From: Whitmania pigra
Taxonomy: Eukaryota; Annelida; Clitellata; Hirudinida; Haemopidae
Direction of reading: 5' to 3'
DNA length: 64,000 nt
Assembly: GCA_021613335.1 (NCBI GenBank)
Contig: JAJTWR010000308.1
Span: 1,880,001-1,944,000, forward strand
The position numbers were made by a program, and so were the translations under genes. The notes below the pieces were generated by a model. That model did no database searches. It was given only the letters and a program-made list of their open reading frames with translations, and had not been told where the DNA came from. Below are positions 14,201 to 26,158 of this stretch, piece by piece (within the stretch, counting starts at the first letter, position 1; every line of letters begins with the position of its first letter).

Positions 14201-14259
14201 ACATTTTATTTGAGGAACTGTATTTTTAACAACATTGAATAATAATTTTAAAAAAAGAA
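11255..14259. other. Intergenic, filamin promoter to TMEM18 3' end
   Basis: No coding exon could be supported on either strand. The stretch is AT-rich with scattered short open frames lacking splice context. A patch at about 12630-12790 (aggggcgccaaaattacacatcaaattaatgatattg) partly resembles 57330-57450, which suggests an old dispersed repeat. Confidence 0.5.
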
Positions 14260-14934
14260 TCAATTATCTTTCTTAAATTGGACAGGCCTTAAACTTTTTC
14301 TTTTCAAGTTGATCAGGATGTAAATTATATCCAACATCCACATTATCTGCATGAAACATAATCATAATCCTAAAATATAAAAGAAATCACAAATCATAAC
14401 ACAGATTTCTCACCACTAAGATAGCTGCAAAAATCAGCAATGGCGTTGAGAAAATAATTGATATAAACACTCCTTTGTCATCAAAGTACTGGTGCTTACT
14501 TAAGAACCTGAACAAAAACAAATTCATAAAAGACCATATGAGCTATGTTTGAGAAACAAAAAAATATTCACTTATAATTGTCAGCTGCCAATTTATTGAC
14601 ATTTTCTGAGAAATAGACCAGTGATACTGAAAATAATAATTATTATTCAATATATCGTAGTGTCATTCGCAATAATTGATATATCATAATTATCAAAACT
14701 GGAAACTCACAAAACGACAAAAATAATAGACGCTGAAGGTTCTCGAACTTCTGCTTTAAACTGATTAATGTAAGCAATGCACAAGAAATGTGAAATGTCG
14801 CAAGAATCCAAATCCACCTTTCAGACCAATCTATCTAAATATGATATATCAAATTACGGGTTCCAAATGCATAGAAGTGAACATTCCACCTTTGTCAGTA
14901 TCTCAACAGCGAAAAAGTCATTTACAGCCTCCAT
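14260..14934 (-). CDS. TMEM18: TMEM18, nuclear-envelope transmembrane protein
   Basis: Five exons join in phase to a 134-residue protein, close to the usual TMEM18 length of about 140. Exons: 14890-14934 ([15 protein letters not shown]), 14711-14834 ([15 protein letters not shown], then [20 protein letters not shown]), 14572-14626 ([17 protein letters not shown]), 14414-14507 ([20 protein letters not shown], then [11 protein letters not shown]), 14260-14346 ([17 protein letters not shown]). All junctions have GT-AG signals and phases that add up. The DW(S/T)E-W opening, the FSK-QYFD-G-FISI-FS block and a basic tail ([14 protein letters not shown]) are family signatures. Three hydrophobic segments fit the known topology: an inner nuclear membrane protein with a basic C-terminus. 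The gene is too fragmented for single-frame ORF calling. Confidence 0.92.
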
Positions 14935-15341
14935 TGTAACCAAGCGATGTGCACTGCAAATCAAAACATCCAAAGAAATTTCCAAAGGAAAGCACGAAAT
15001 GTCTTATAAATTTCTTTATGTAAAAAACATATTTATTTAAATCTAATTTTACATTTTTAAATTGCTGGAACCTAAACGCGTAAACTAATAAAATTCTACA
15101 ATTTATTCTGTTACAATATTCTATTCTTGAAGTGCTGCCCAAAATTTTTTTGATATCGCAAATTAATGTCAGAAATTTGTATTTAATGGCAAAAAAAACG
15201 TCGCCTCCTGAGATCTCGTCCAGTAACACACACACACACAGTAACCAACAGCATGCCAACCAGCCGACGCAGCTAAGAGCGGGAACTTTCCTCTGTTCCA
15301 CCTAGTTCGTATAGCTGTGCATTAGGTGGTTAGTGTATTAG

Positions 15342-15590
15342 TTGGCTTCTGAATTGACAATAAGTTGTTGCGTTTTACTATATATTGTTTTCCCACTATT
15401 AATGCGAGTCACAACATTTTTGGAGACGATGGTGGAATGGGAGTGTAAATTTTCGTCTATGACGACTACGCTCATGGAAGAAAACCGCCGACGAGATGAA
15501 GAAATGCGTGAAAAAGTTCCAGAATATGGTCGGAAGCCTGAGGCCGCCTTATTGCCTACCGTACCAATTAGAACGGATTTTCAAGTTTAA
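15342..15590 (+). other. Open frame with charged coiled-coil stretch, possibly retroelement gag remnant
   Basis: An 82-residue frame has a hydrophobic start followed by a charged heptad-like segment (EENRRRDEEMREKVPEYGRK). This pattern occurs in gag-like N-termini of invertebrate retroelements. There is no intact partner (no RT or protease nearby) and no clear promoter or splice site, so it may be a fossil or chance. Downstream to about 15950 I see nothing else. Confidence 0.2.
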
Positions 15591-15949
15591 TGGCTACCAA
15601 ATCACGACAAAGAAGAGTCTTTAGTGAAGCGCTTGCAACTTTCTGGAGTGCTCTCATTAAGATTATCCCAATTGTTATCAAAAAAGTTTCTTTCAATGGT
15701 TCTAAATTTCTAACATAACTAAATGTTAAATTATGATGTCTGATCTGTCATTACTTGTCCATCTCACCACACATTTGGAGAGCCCTTTCAAGCTATCAGC
15801 ATTTAGATAAAATATTTACAAACTTATGATATGTTCAACTGCAGCCAAAGAATATTTAAATGTATTTCCTGCTGCATAAAACCATGTAAAGCTCAACATG
15901 AGAAAAGCAAAGCAAATAAAATAGAAGTATAAGCATTAAACTTGATTGT

Positions 15950-17792
15950 TCATATTTTCTTCGATTCGCTCCGGTCACTCTGGCCTTGTTGCTGTAGAAG
16001 CCACTGCAACAATATCCAAGCATAAGCTTTCACTAATCTCAATAATAAAAACTATTGCAAAAAGAACTGTAACCTATGAGCATAAATGAGGAAGCAATAA
16101 TTCCTGAAAGATATTTTTGTCAATTCCTCTCCTGGTATCACCTGAGACCCTCTGTATAGGATCCAACATTTTCTCCATGAGCTGTTGAAATTGAGGCACT
16201 GGGCCCAATGTCCTCCTATTTGAAGGTTGGTATGTAAGATGGAAAATTTGATCATGCATGTTCAATTAAGTCATTCTAATAATTTAAAATATTCCTAAAG
16301 TAATCTGTACAAACATAAACCACAATACTGAACCTATACCTGCATCTTCTGCAACATGCTTGTACAAACCGACCCCTGGGAACTTTGACTGCACATGGAA
16401 CATTTTCAAATATTCAAAATCATGATTGAAAAACATTTGTACATTTATCTAAGCATCAAATTGAGACAAACAAACTGAAAGCACTGTAAATTAATCAAAA
16501 GTTTAATCAAAGGACAATAAATAAAATTACTTCACACTTTCCAGAAACATTAAAGTCATCAATATCAATGGTTCCTTGCCATTCAAAAGGGAGAGCCAAG
16601 ACCAGAAAGCTACACAGCCAAAAAATGCACTTTCAAAATTTTCAAAAATAAATCCTCAACTTAGCACAAGCTCAATAAGATTCCATTTCATATTTGCAAA
16701 TCTTATTTGGACTAAATCATGATTACTTAAGAATCAGAAAACCTTATTAAAACTTCAATTTGGCAGCTAGACAATTAAATTTCTGAGAACAGAACTTTGT
16801 GAATGAAACACAAAATTATCTGACCATGGGAGTACTCCACTCATGGAAATGGTTGCCGGCGTAAAATTTAAGCATTTCGGACAATTGACGACATTATGCT
16901 TAAGAAAGCCTTCAATGGCCTCACTAGCAGATCCATAACTGAAAAAAGTCATGCTATTACAAAAACACTTTGACATGAAAGAACTTGAAGTAAATAAGTT
17001 ATTTACTTAGCCACATTAAGAATCGAAACTGTTTCTGTAGATGAATTTATCCCACATCTATAAATCCAAAAAGTAAATTCCACGCTGATAACAGATCATA
17101 ATTTAGCTACTTAAACATAACAAGTCACTTACAGACTACAGTCGGCATATTTTGTCATTTTACATTTTGAACGAACAGTAAGACAATTAAATATTTCTGT
17201 TATAATTTGAGAAAGTCTCTATTTTTGGAAATAAAACAAAATCATTCATTAACACATAAAATGAATTTAGGCCAAACAAAACTGTCAATAATGCTTAAAT
17301 AAGCTGCAAGTAATAAAAATTAGCAATGAAATCTGGCAGATAAACCTCTCCATTAGCCTCCACTTCATTAAAGCTTGACAAGTTGGTTAACATTAAATCT
17401 TCGGTCATTATATATTAACTTGAACTCAATTTGAAGAGAGTATAGCTTTGGCTTAAAAATATGATTTTAAAAACATAATATTACTGCAATAATTACATGT
17501 TTGCTCACTTCAATGGCATATTCAAAATATAATTTTCTAATCCTGGCAAAGAAACTATGACGTGCAACAAATGCCTCAATGGGCACCGAATGTTATCTGG
17601 AAGGCTATAATTATATAATCAAAATCTACATTAATACCAATCGACCATTTTCGATATAATAAAGTTACCTGTAGGGTAGGTTGGTTGTCGCGGATAATCT
17701 GATAAATTGACGTTTAACCATATTAAGCAAACTCTAAAGTAATCTTCAACAATAACAAGGAACACTTTTACATACCTGTAATTGTTGGCCAT
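15950..17792 (-). CDS. Multi-exon gene with paired CxxC motifs; possible divergent USP-fold protein
   Basis: Minus-strand exons chain in phase from a possible ATG at 17792 (MANNYR) to a stop at 15950. Readable pieces in order: VCLIWLNVNLSDYPRQPTYP; CPLRHLLHVIVSLPGLENYI; a short segment near 17342-17410; LSQIITEIFNCLTVRSKC followed by YADCSLCG; TETVSILNVANYGSASEAIE with GFLKHNVVNCPKCLNFTPA; SGVLPCFLVLALPFEWQGTI; then a C-terminal QRVSVKAYAWILLQWLLQQQ. The two CxxC pairs followed by a LP-FLVL-L strand resemble the zinc-finger and adjoining core of ubiquitin-specific proteases, but I see no catalytic Cys box or His box, so it would be inactive or something else. The exact splicing near 16350-16400 and 17400 is unresolved. 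Real gene likely; family uncertain. Confidence 0.5.
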
Positions 17793-18049
17793 TCTGATAA
17801 CGATTTGAAAGAAAAACACGGCTTATCGTGAACCGTCTGCCTACCACATAAAATCTAGTCATCTGCCTAGGGATGGCTTAAAAATCAAGTTGTTAATTTA
17901 TTATTTAATTTACATATTACTAATATGTTAATATTTTTAAAATATTAAAAACGGTTTATCTTGTACATTAATTTATTACTTGTACAATTTTAATTCAATT
18001 AAATATACAGGGCAGAAAAAAAATGCGGTACTTTTTACAACACTGGCAA

Positions 18050-18350
18050 CACCATTATGTCTGTCAACCATATTTGCAGCACCATCAGTAATCAGATAAG
18101 CATGCAAGTTTACTCAAATCAAATCTAAAGTCATCCAGAACCTGCTCGACCTTATCAAAGATGTCTTCGCTTGTTGTGGTGTCATGCATGGGGATTAGTT
18201 CAATCAGTTCTTCATAAGTATTAATTTCACTGTCACAGGCCCTAATAAAAACTGCAAGCTGTGCTATTCCAGTGGCATCAACAGTCTCATCAATAGCAAC
18301 AGAAAAATGTTCAAATGCGAATGAACTGTTGTTTCAAATCTTATTTGTAT
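18050..18350 (-). pseudogene. hAT transposase fragment (GTF2IRD2/ZBED-like), frameshifted
   Basis: The minus strand encodes FEHFSVAIDETVDATGIAQL, AVFIRACDSEINTYEELIEL and IPMHDTTTSEDIFDKV, then after a frameshift LITDGAANMVD. This is the first catalytic-D region and the T-DGA-NM block typical of hAT transposases. The frame break and lack of the remaining domains mark it as a dead copy. The flanks show no convincing ends. Confidence 0.7.
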
Positions 18351-19133
18351 TTAGCCGATTTTTTGAGTGCCTTATGTATCCGGATAGGATGTGAAGGCAG
18401 TTCTTAATCGATCCATCATTTATATAGCGCCCCAACCCGAAGATTCTCCCTAGAGATGCGACCCGGGTTGCGAACGCAATACGTAACGACTTTCACCGCC
18501 GCGTGTTTGACATGCTTATTCTAAAGCATGTGTTCTAGGTGACCTATTTAGTTCTATGCGTTGCTTGTGGCGAAACACAAACTTTTTCATGATGATCTCA
18601 CAAATTGGCTGAAGAATGGCTCTGATCTCTTCCCGAGTGGCTTCTTTGAATAGAGTCCGACCGGAAATGATTTTTGGGGTGGGAACGAAAACGAAAATAG
18701 ACCGAATAACAAAAAATGTTTGACACTTAAAAATGAAAATAAAACGTAAACTGAACCCGATTTACGGTCTCAACCGTAAAAAACGAAAATGAAAAAAAGC
18801 AATTAAAGTAGTTTAGTATAATAAAGTAATTTAATATAAACAAGAACTTAAATATTCTTCTGAAAGGACTTTTTTGCGAAAATAGGTTCTTCATAATGCT
18901 GACTCTTCATAAGTAACATCCCTTCGATTTTTGGGGTTGACATGTGTGACAGGACACTTTCTAGAATTGATTTAAGTAGCTGATATTTGGTCTTCGAGTT
19001 GTTAGGATTTTGATTAGGTGAACCTCCAATATCGTGTTGGTTTCAATTTTGTTTGCTATAAAAATCTTCATTATTTATCAACTAAATCATTAGTTTTTTG
19101 AAATTAATAATAATTAATTTTTAATATTATTAG
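18351..19133. other. Intergenic with possible further transposase debris
   Basis: The minus strand at about 18540-18660 holds an open stretch (FKEATREEIRAILQPICEII) that could be more hAT-derived sequence. Otherwise AT-rich without support for genes. The 5' exons of the LRR gene downstream, if any, were not identified here. Confidence 0.35.
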
Positions 19134-21097
19134 ATCAACTCAAGAATTTCTAAATGTTCCATTTCCAAAGCTCAAAAAGTTACATTTGAAAGGTTCAGGC
19201 CCTAAGGAAATAAATTTGGATTTCAAACGTTTTGCCGATACGCTAGAAGAATTTGTAATGGAAGTAGATCGCCTTTCTGAATCATCTTTAAAATCGCTTG
19301 CAAGTCTCAAACAACTCAAAGTTCTATCTTTATTGCATTTATCCAAAATATGGAACAACGATATGTTTCTTGAAGTCTTGAGTTCAATGACTAGCTTAAG
19401 GTAGATTACAAGCTGCTTATTTCAGCTAAACTGATACATAAGTTATTAATTTATTAATAGTAATAAGGTTAGGACACAATTTAGATTGGTTGTCCTAATC
19501 ATCAAGTTATGCCGAGGACATTAATATAAATTAGATTGGTATGTTTGCAGGACTTTGGATTTTAGAAAATCGCTTGCAAACAGAAGTCAACTCCATTTAA
19601 AACTTCCTGGCGTGATATCCAAATTGCCACATTTGGAGAACATTGATGTATCATTCAATGAATCAGTGGGGTAATTGTGCTATAAGTCTTATATAGTTTG
19701 GGCCGTTTTAAACTTAAACATTCCATCCAGAAAGGAGTGGATTTTGCAAGTCATGAAATGTAAAAAGTGGAAGAGATTTGGAATGTATTTTATCAACTAT
19801 TTACCGAACGACTGTCATCGATATAATGATTTCAAGCCGTGGGCCGAAGAGGTTGCTTTATACGAAATTTAATTATACATACGTATCTATTACATGTATA
19901 AGTACAACTGTATTTGTAACATAAATTCTTCAAATATGATGCTTTACCATAAACATTTTGAAAATGTATTTCTGTCCTGAAAATGGGATGATGTGATATC
20001 GTGTTAATACTTTTCATTGCAGATTTTCGGTATGTTTGAGGAAACAAGGCTTTCTACTTGTGAAAATTACGTTGGTGACTATTACAACCTTGGTGATGTC
20101 CCTGATCAAATACTTGATCGAGTTCTTCCAGGTAATATTGCTGATCAATTACCTAGAGTTGAAAATGTAAGAACATTTGACATTTAACAGGCATATAAAG
20201 TTTTTGAATTTAGATTATTATCAATGAACTTTAATTCGCATTCAAATATTTTTTATTCTTTATAATTTTAGGTGCTACTAAATTATTATGAAAAAATCTT
20301 GAATTATGAGGCTGTCAGGTATTTTTTAAAATCTATTTATATTTATACATAGTATACTCATATAACTTTCCAGTAACTCAGTAATATAACTTTACAGTAA
20401 CATTATATTATTTTTGGACACTGGTCGTTTCACGCAGGACTTCATAAGGTGAGTTGTGTTCGTGAATAATAATCAAACTTTTTTCACGTGCGTCAACTTT
20501 TTATTACAGGAAACTAATTAGTATAGTTTCTAGTGTTTTTGACCCGGGATGTCACTTACAGAAGGTAAGTGAATATGAAATGAATTGAATTAATGTTGAA
20601 ATACATTATCAATTTCATTTGTATTTCATTGAATTTCTTATTTGTAGAAGGTCAAGGAAGCAACCTACAACGGTGCGATGCATATTGTGAGTGTCAAAAA
20701 TGTTCAATTTGACAATTGTAAAATAAATTTAAACAATTTCAGATTAGAAATATTCATGTCTCTCGCGCCATGCTAAACATTATCAATAAGGAATCAAACA
20801 AAGGTTTAAGAATAAAGATATTAAGTGCAATGTTTGTCTCTTCCATAGAATCAAATAATTACCAGGATGAGATAAGAAAGATTGATTCAAAAAAAGTCTG
20901 TTGAGTCCATTAAATTTTACAAACTCACAACTTCTAATATTTGTTCATTCATTTGAAAATGTAAAAGTTGTAAACTAAAGTTCTTAGTTATTTTGTAGGT
21001 TTGTTCGAAAGCATTGCAGGACGGATTCATTACTGAAGACGTCTTAATAGTCATGAAAAAGCTATTGGAGAAAATATGCATGAGCTATGTCGTCTGA
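19134..21097 (+). CDS. Leucine-rich-repeat / helical-repeat protein (5' incomplete), possibly ZYG11-like
   Basis: At least nine short exons join in phase to a stop at 21097. The first (19134 to about 19401) and second (about 19551-19672) contain leucine-rich repeats: FPKLKKLHLKGSG, LASLKQLKVLSLLHLSKIW, TLDFRKSLANRSQLHLKLPG, LPHLENIDVSFNESVG. Later exons give mostly helical sequence: VLLNYYEKILNYEAV, SNIILFLDTGRFTQDFIR, KLISIVSSVFDPGCHLQK, KVKEATYNGAMHI, IRNIHVSRAMLNIINKES, and VCSKALQDGFITEDVLIVMK before the end. LRRs followed by armadillo-like helices is the plan of ZYG11-family substrate receptors of CUL2 ubiquitin ligases; that is only a suggestion. No start codon with good context was found, so the 5' end is missing. 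Confidence 0.55.
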
Positions 21098-21192
21098 ATA
21101 CTGCGCGATCAGTAAAATGAAATAGACAATTTTAGTTACAAATAAAAAAGAAAAATTTTCATTCGAATGTTTTATAACTGGTTAATAGAAAA

Positions 21193-21350
21193 TTAACCCT
21201 TCGAACCCTGGCCATTTTCTCTATAACCCTAGTCCCCCCCCAGCAGTTTTCAGCTAATGACTGGGTAACGACGGTAGATGCGATTGCCGGAAAACCGTTC
21301 TTTCGGGTCTATAGGCTTCTCCGGCAGGCCTGTGGTGTTCAAAGAGTTAA
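21193..21350. mobile_element. piggyBac-like MITE, copy 2
   Basis: Begins TTAACCCTTCGAA and ends TTCAAAGAGTTAA, with TTAA at both ends. The interior matches copy 1 at 5986-6140 (cagcagttttcagctaatg, gatgcgattgccggaaaacc, ctataggcttctccggc). About 158 bp, non-coding. It lies about 95 bp after the LRR gene stop codon. Confidence 0.75.
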
Positions 21351-21602
21351 ACGACATTTAGTCGAAGAATAATAAGTTCAACGAGTTTCTAAACTAAATG
21401 CTCACGAAATTGACGATAACAAAATAGACACAAGCTAAATACATTTGGCAAAGTAGACGATGCCGACAAAGTTTGCTGTGTTTACTGCAGTAAATTTGTT
21501 TTCAGCTTTTCAAAATCGTCGCTAACGTATCACCTTCGGCGCATCCTCTCAAATACAAGGAGCTTGCCGACAGTGACCGGCAGAAGTGTTCTGAAGAAAG
21601 AT

Positions 21603-22566
21603 GGTCACGAGTAGGAATCGACTGGGACTACGGCTCCGGCAAATTTTAGCCGGGGAATGTCGTAAATCATGTGTAAGAAATTTAGACAATTTTTTTAATG
21701 CGAACTAGACGTTCCATATCTGAATCCAAATTATCATAAAATCTCTAATTTGATAGAATAAAATCATCAGGCGTTAGTTATAAAAGTTCTTGAGAGAGGC
21801 TGGGATTTGAACTCCTGATGGAGTCACACCAAGGCCTAAGTCTTAATCGCTCGTCTATCGACGCCAGGTATTAATAACGCATGATAACTCATATTAACGC
21901 ATCACAATAAACAAACTCGTTCGATACTTGTGTGATGTTCTATCGTTTTATTTGTTCGTAAAAACCAACAACCGTTCCTTTTTATTTTCGCACTTCAACG
22001 CCGCCATATAAACAAAGATCCCTTATCGTTCCTGTCTGTCAATCTCTATATCGGTACAACATTACAACTTGGAGCACCTTTGTGGAATAAATCTTAAAAT
22101 ATTTTCTAGAAGGAAAGGATCATCCGAAACACCTATACGTTGTTTTTTTCTATCTCTGCCTTCTCAGGGATGTCGTTTCAGCTTTTCCAAGGGGCAAAAC
22201 CATCGTAAAAGTTTAAGAGGTGACCTTTTTCATTCTATCCTAAAATCAAGCGACTCAATAAAGACTGAATTTCTCTTTAGACTTTGATTAAGGTTTATAA
22301 CCAAAGATATTTAATGAAGGAAAAATAAACACAAGTTTTATGTATAAATGAGTCTTGAAAAGATGGAATTACAGCCAAATAACTTCATTCATCACTGAAT
22401 TTGCAAGCTAGCATTATTTTTAAAAAGAAAATATTTTTAAAAAGTTGAACAAAGGCAGAAAATTACACTTTTAATACGTTAGAAAGTTTCATATCTAAAG
22501 ATGTATTTTGTACGCCGGCCCCGGCTAAAAGTAAGTGACCCCGTCATTAGGTAGATTCCTAGTCAC
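21603..22566. mobile_element. Non-autonomous element with terminal and subterminal inverted repeats
   Basis: The left end has AGTAGGAATCGAC (21610-21622) and TTTTAGCCGGGG (21644-21655). The right end carries the inverted counterparts, GTAGATTCCTAGTCAC (22551-22566) and CCCCGGCTAAAA (22519-22530). The order and spacing mirror each other, giving an element of about 960 bp. It holds no transposase. A tRNA-like patch at 21795-21866 may be a nested SINE. No clean target duplication was seen, so the exact borders are uncertain. Confidence 0.45.
21795..21866 (-). repeat. tRNA-like sequence (SINE head or tRNA pseudogene)
   Basis: On the minus strand a 72-nt stretch runs from TGGCGTCGATAGACGAGCG (A-box-like) to GAGTTCAAATCCCAGCC (B box close to GTTCRANTCC). 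Spacing fits a tRNA, but the arms do not pair well, so it is likely a tRNA-derived SINE or pseudogene. Confidence 0.35.
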
Positions 22567-22689
22567 AAGTGATAGCAACGGATGTGATTTTCACACTAAT
22601 TATATGCGAATAGTCATGAAGTCCAGGGAGCGTGGTTGTCGTAGAGACCTGTTTATTTTTTACCATAAGTTCCGAGTGCTGAGTGAGCG

Positions 22690-22766
22690 ACCATAATTCG
22701 CTTAGCGGCTAAGGCTTCGCCTTTCACGTTGACATTGCCTGTTCGATTCCCATTGAGAAACCCCGT
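22690..22766 (+). repeat. tRNA-derived SINE head
   Basis: CGCTTAGCGGCTAAGGC (A-box-like) is followed after about 30 nt by CTGTTCGATTCCC, a good B box. This is the pol III promoter layout of tRNA-derived SINEs. The body may extend to about 22960, but no tail or target duplication was recognised. Confidence 0.45.
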
Positions 22767-23652
22767 CCTAACCTTCTACATGTGCGAGCACCGTTCTGGT
22801 GTTTTTTAATAACTTAATATCTGGAGTTAAGATTTTGGTTAGTGTTTTAGGGGTAATGATTTAACAATTTTAGGTTAGGAATTTCATTCGCTCTGCCCCG
22901 GAGGTTCTCCGAATTCTGTTTCTAGCCCTCTGCAAAAATAATGGTGTACCACTCTTATAGGTGAGCTTGCTCTTCTTAGAGTTGCAAAAGAGACATTGAA
23001 AAAAAGAGATTTTTATTTTTCTGCCATTGTCCAGGTTGCGACAGTGAAATCAAGAAAAATAAATCTTTTGTAGAATGTAAATCAGAATGCGGCAATGACT
23101 GAATGAGTCATGCAATATAATTTCTATAAATTTGCTTCTTTAAACACAATGTTTCAATAAAATTTAAATTCTTTTCCTTATCCGATGTTATAGAAAAATG
23201 TGATTAAACGGGGTGGGTGGAGGGGAATTTTATAGTTCGTCCACGGACGAAAATATCCTAGCCACGCCTCTGCCTATTTTGCCCCATTGGCCCGTTTTAT
23301 CCCATTCTGTCATACTACGTAATTTTACAAATTTTAAATATATCAAAATTTTTCTATGCATACTTCAAATAACGTTAATATTCCAAATTTCTAAAAGATT
23401 ATTCATCAAAATTGATTAAGGCTGGACACTGACTTTGAAAAGAGCCGATAACGATGGCAAAAGTTCTAGAACTGTCGGCATGCTAATTTTTTTAAATATT
23501 CGATTATTTTAATGCTTTGTAAACAATACTATTTACATCTTTTCTACATAACTGGCTCGTGAGTTGTTTACGTAGTGCTCGGATGACTTTCATGTTCATC
23601 CTGTTCTGAACAATAAAGTAAGAGAAGACTTCGAATCGGATTAATTTTAGCT

Positions 23653-24070
23653 ATGGCTTCAAATGCTCCCACTAAAGATCTGCATTCAAATCAAACGTCT
23701 CAAAGACAAATACAACAAGACTGGGCGAATAGAGAATACATTGAGCTAATGACATGCAGTATTAAAAAAATTACTGACTTCTTGAATTCATTTGGTTAGT
23801 TGTGAGCATTTACAAGCATTAGAAAAACGCATGGTTTGTCTAGAATTACTGGAGATTAATGATGTTATTATTAAATCTTACATATATTGTTTTTCCCTGT
23901 AGATATGTCATGCAGGTCTAAATTGGCAACTTTGAATGAGAAATTAACTTCCTTGGAAAGGCGTGTGGAATATATTGAGGCCAGAGTATGTTGAAAGCAA
24001 ATATAATTGCAACTCTATTTTAATGAAGATCTATGCTTTACAGATTACAAAGGGTGAAACAGTTTCTTAA
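23653..24070 (+). CDS. BRK1: BRK1 (BRICK1), small subunit of the SCAR/WAVE complex
   Basis: BRK1 is the smallest subunit of the five-part WAVE regulatory complex that activates Arp2/3 for branched actin growth. Three exons (23653-23794, 23903-23985, 24044-24070) join in phase to 83 residues, against about 75 in vertebrates; the extra residues are at the N-terminus. The core is strikingly conserved: [59 protein letters not shown], ending GETVS. The whole protein is one long coiled-coil helix, as expected. Junctions use gttagt/ag and gtatgt/ag. The gene is invisible to single-frame ORF calling because every exon is short. It is flanked by repeats on both sides. Confidence 0.97.
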
Positions 24071-24827
24071 TGTCTGTTGAAAGCAAATTTGTTTACAAAT
24101 GTTTTGTCTTTAAATGATTCAGTGAACTTACCCTTTCCCATTTCTCAAAATAAAATGCTTTATAAAATCACAAAAAGTTGTCATTTAGTCACATTTATAA
24201 AAGATGAGAAGTTGATAACAAGTTGAATGATAATCACAGGAAATGCAAAAGTTGATTTCAACAACTTAGCAGCCATCCTTTCATCTTTACTGATGATTTC
24301 ATGTGATTTTCTGAATTATATTATGTGCAATGCCAAGTAGATTTCCTAAGTATTTAATATCTCTAGGGTTCTTCCAATGCCAATGACAATTTGAAGAGGC
24401 TGCATTCTTTACATATCAGAATAATCATTATTATATATGATGTTAGGTGTTAAATTCACACAAAAATTTAATGATTAATGATAATTTCTTAAAAGTAAAC
24501 TTTCCTTGAAGGTATGATCTACACTAGTTTTATATTATCAACTAGTTATTCAAACTCTTTAATCTTTTGCACGGCTGAGGATAGTGATAGAAATATGACA
24601 TTGAAGTATAAATTAGGCAGATCTTAACATATTGTGTTGCTAATTTGCTAGAAATTGAGTTTTTGCATTGGATTGGAACAAAGTTCAATATTACTAATGG
24701 TTATGGAGAACTTGTATTCATTATGGTTTTATCTTCCAAAATAGAAGTATTTCTTGATTTGTATATGGTTACAGAATCACTAATAGCTGTATTAATTATG
24801 CCTGGTGACCCGTCATAACATAACTCA
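24071..24827. other. Region downstream of BRK1, no gene seen
   Basis: AT-rich sequence containing the probable BRK1 3' UTR (an aataaaat motif lies near 24150). No other gene, repeat or RNA could be supported. Confidence 0.5.
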
Positions 24828-25444
24828 GCGACAAAATAGCCCCGTCAATACAGCCAGGACGAAAAAATCCCGTCAAAATGGCCCCCGTCAATGTATTGTA
24901 TATTGTATGTATAAACATTTTTGTGAGTTGAATACATTAACCGATAACTCATTCAAAATTTAATTCGAAGTTAGTGGCTCTTATGTTTTGAGTGTAATTG
25001 GTGTCAGGGAATTTCATTAAGTGGAAGATTTATCGTCTAAAACATTATTAGGATTCCGGCTACTTCCTCACTTTACATGATCTTTTCAAGTTGGTATTTA
25101 ATAAAAATTATCGATTGACAAACAACTTATGCAATCTGCACTAAGAGAATTTACAAGACTTATTAAGTCACGAAGGTTCCTTTGATCGTTTAATTTCTTT
25201 TGATCCTTCCCCTAGTTCCCGTTGCAATGTGTACAGTGAAGGGTTTGATTTGGAATTTAATCTATGTTATCGATTGATGTACAACGTATTCGAGCCACAC
25301 AAAGGGAATTACCTTATCGGACTCACCTTATCATCGCGTCATGTGGACATGTAACAAATCCACAATGAACAAATTTTACTTCTATTTTGACGGGGGTGTT
25401 TCGCTATTTCGTCCTGAGCTATTTTGACGGGACTCTTTTGTCGC
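24828..25444. mobile_element. MITE with CCCGTCAAAAT-type inverted repeats
   Basis: The left end reads GCGACAAAATAGCCCCGTCA, and the reverse complement of the right end reads GCGACAAAAGAGTCCCGTCA. Further in, CAGGACGAAA and CCCCGTCAA also recur inverted. The element is about 617 bp without coding capacity. The superfamily is not clear to me, and no target duplication was identified. Confidence 0.65.
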
Positions 25445-26123
25445 CGGAGCAAGAAATGCATACAAGGGCGGACTTACGGGGGAAGGGGGAGGGGTAAGGG
25501 ACATTGTGATCCACTTCATTTGGAAAATATAAGAAAAATTAAGGTAATTAAATCAATAGATTAAAGATATTTTAACAGTTTTAAATTTTTAACGATTAAT
25601 CGTCAAATTAATCGATTTAATCCGCAGCCCTAATTTCTAGTATAATATTAATTCATAGATGACGTCAAGGAAATCTTACAGCTATAATTAAATCGCGTTT
25701 TTTAAAGTAATATTACTAATATTGCCTTTATCGCGTGAATTTTAATCGTTTTTTCTTTCACATTTAATATTCAAAATTAATTACATTAAAAATCGCTGCA
25801 ATTAATTATATTGTAGTAGAATATTTAAATTTAATTATCAAATTGCTCTATTTATCACCTGCATATCTTTAATGTTAATAAGTTAATTTTTAATGTAATT
25901 AAATCATTTGTAATTTGTGGATTTATTTGTTCACACTCGTAAAATCAGGTAGTTTTAAGTGAATAACGTCACAAATGAAACTGAAACGTCGTCACGACAG
26001 CCCGCAGAATAGACAAAATCTCAACTGTATTTGGTAATACAACATTGGTACTCATTAGTGCCCGACCGATAATCGTATCGGGTATCGTATCGGTACCGAT
26101 ATTAGCAGCAGGGACGCCACTTG

Positions 26124-26158
26124 AGGGGGGGCAAGAGAGGGAAGCTTGCCCCCCCCCC
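26124..26158. other. Perfect GC-rich hairpin inside the hAT remnant
   Basis: A run of G followed by GCAAG, a loop agaggg, then AAGCTTGC and a run of C can fold into a stable stem. It lies at the left of the hAT remnant and could also be the joint of an older insertion. Confidence 0.4.

Noticed and set aside
14777..15040. Plus-strand 87-codon frame
   Set aside because: It is the complement of TMEM18 exons 1 and 2.
22690..22766. Functional tRNA gene
   Set aside because: A and B boxes are visible but the cloverleaf stems do not pair; treated as a SINE head.
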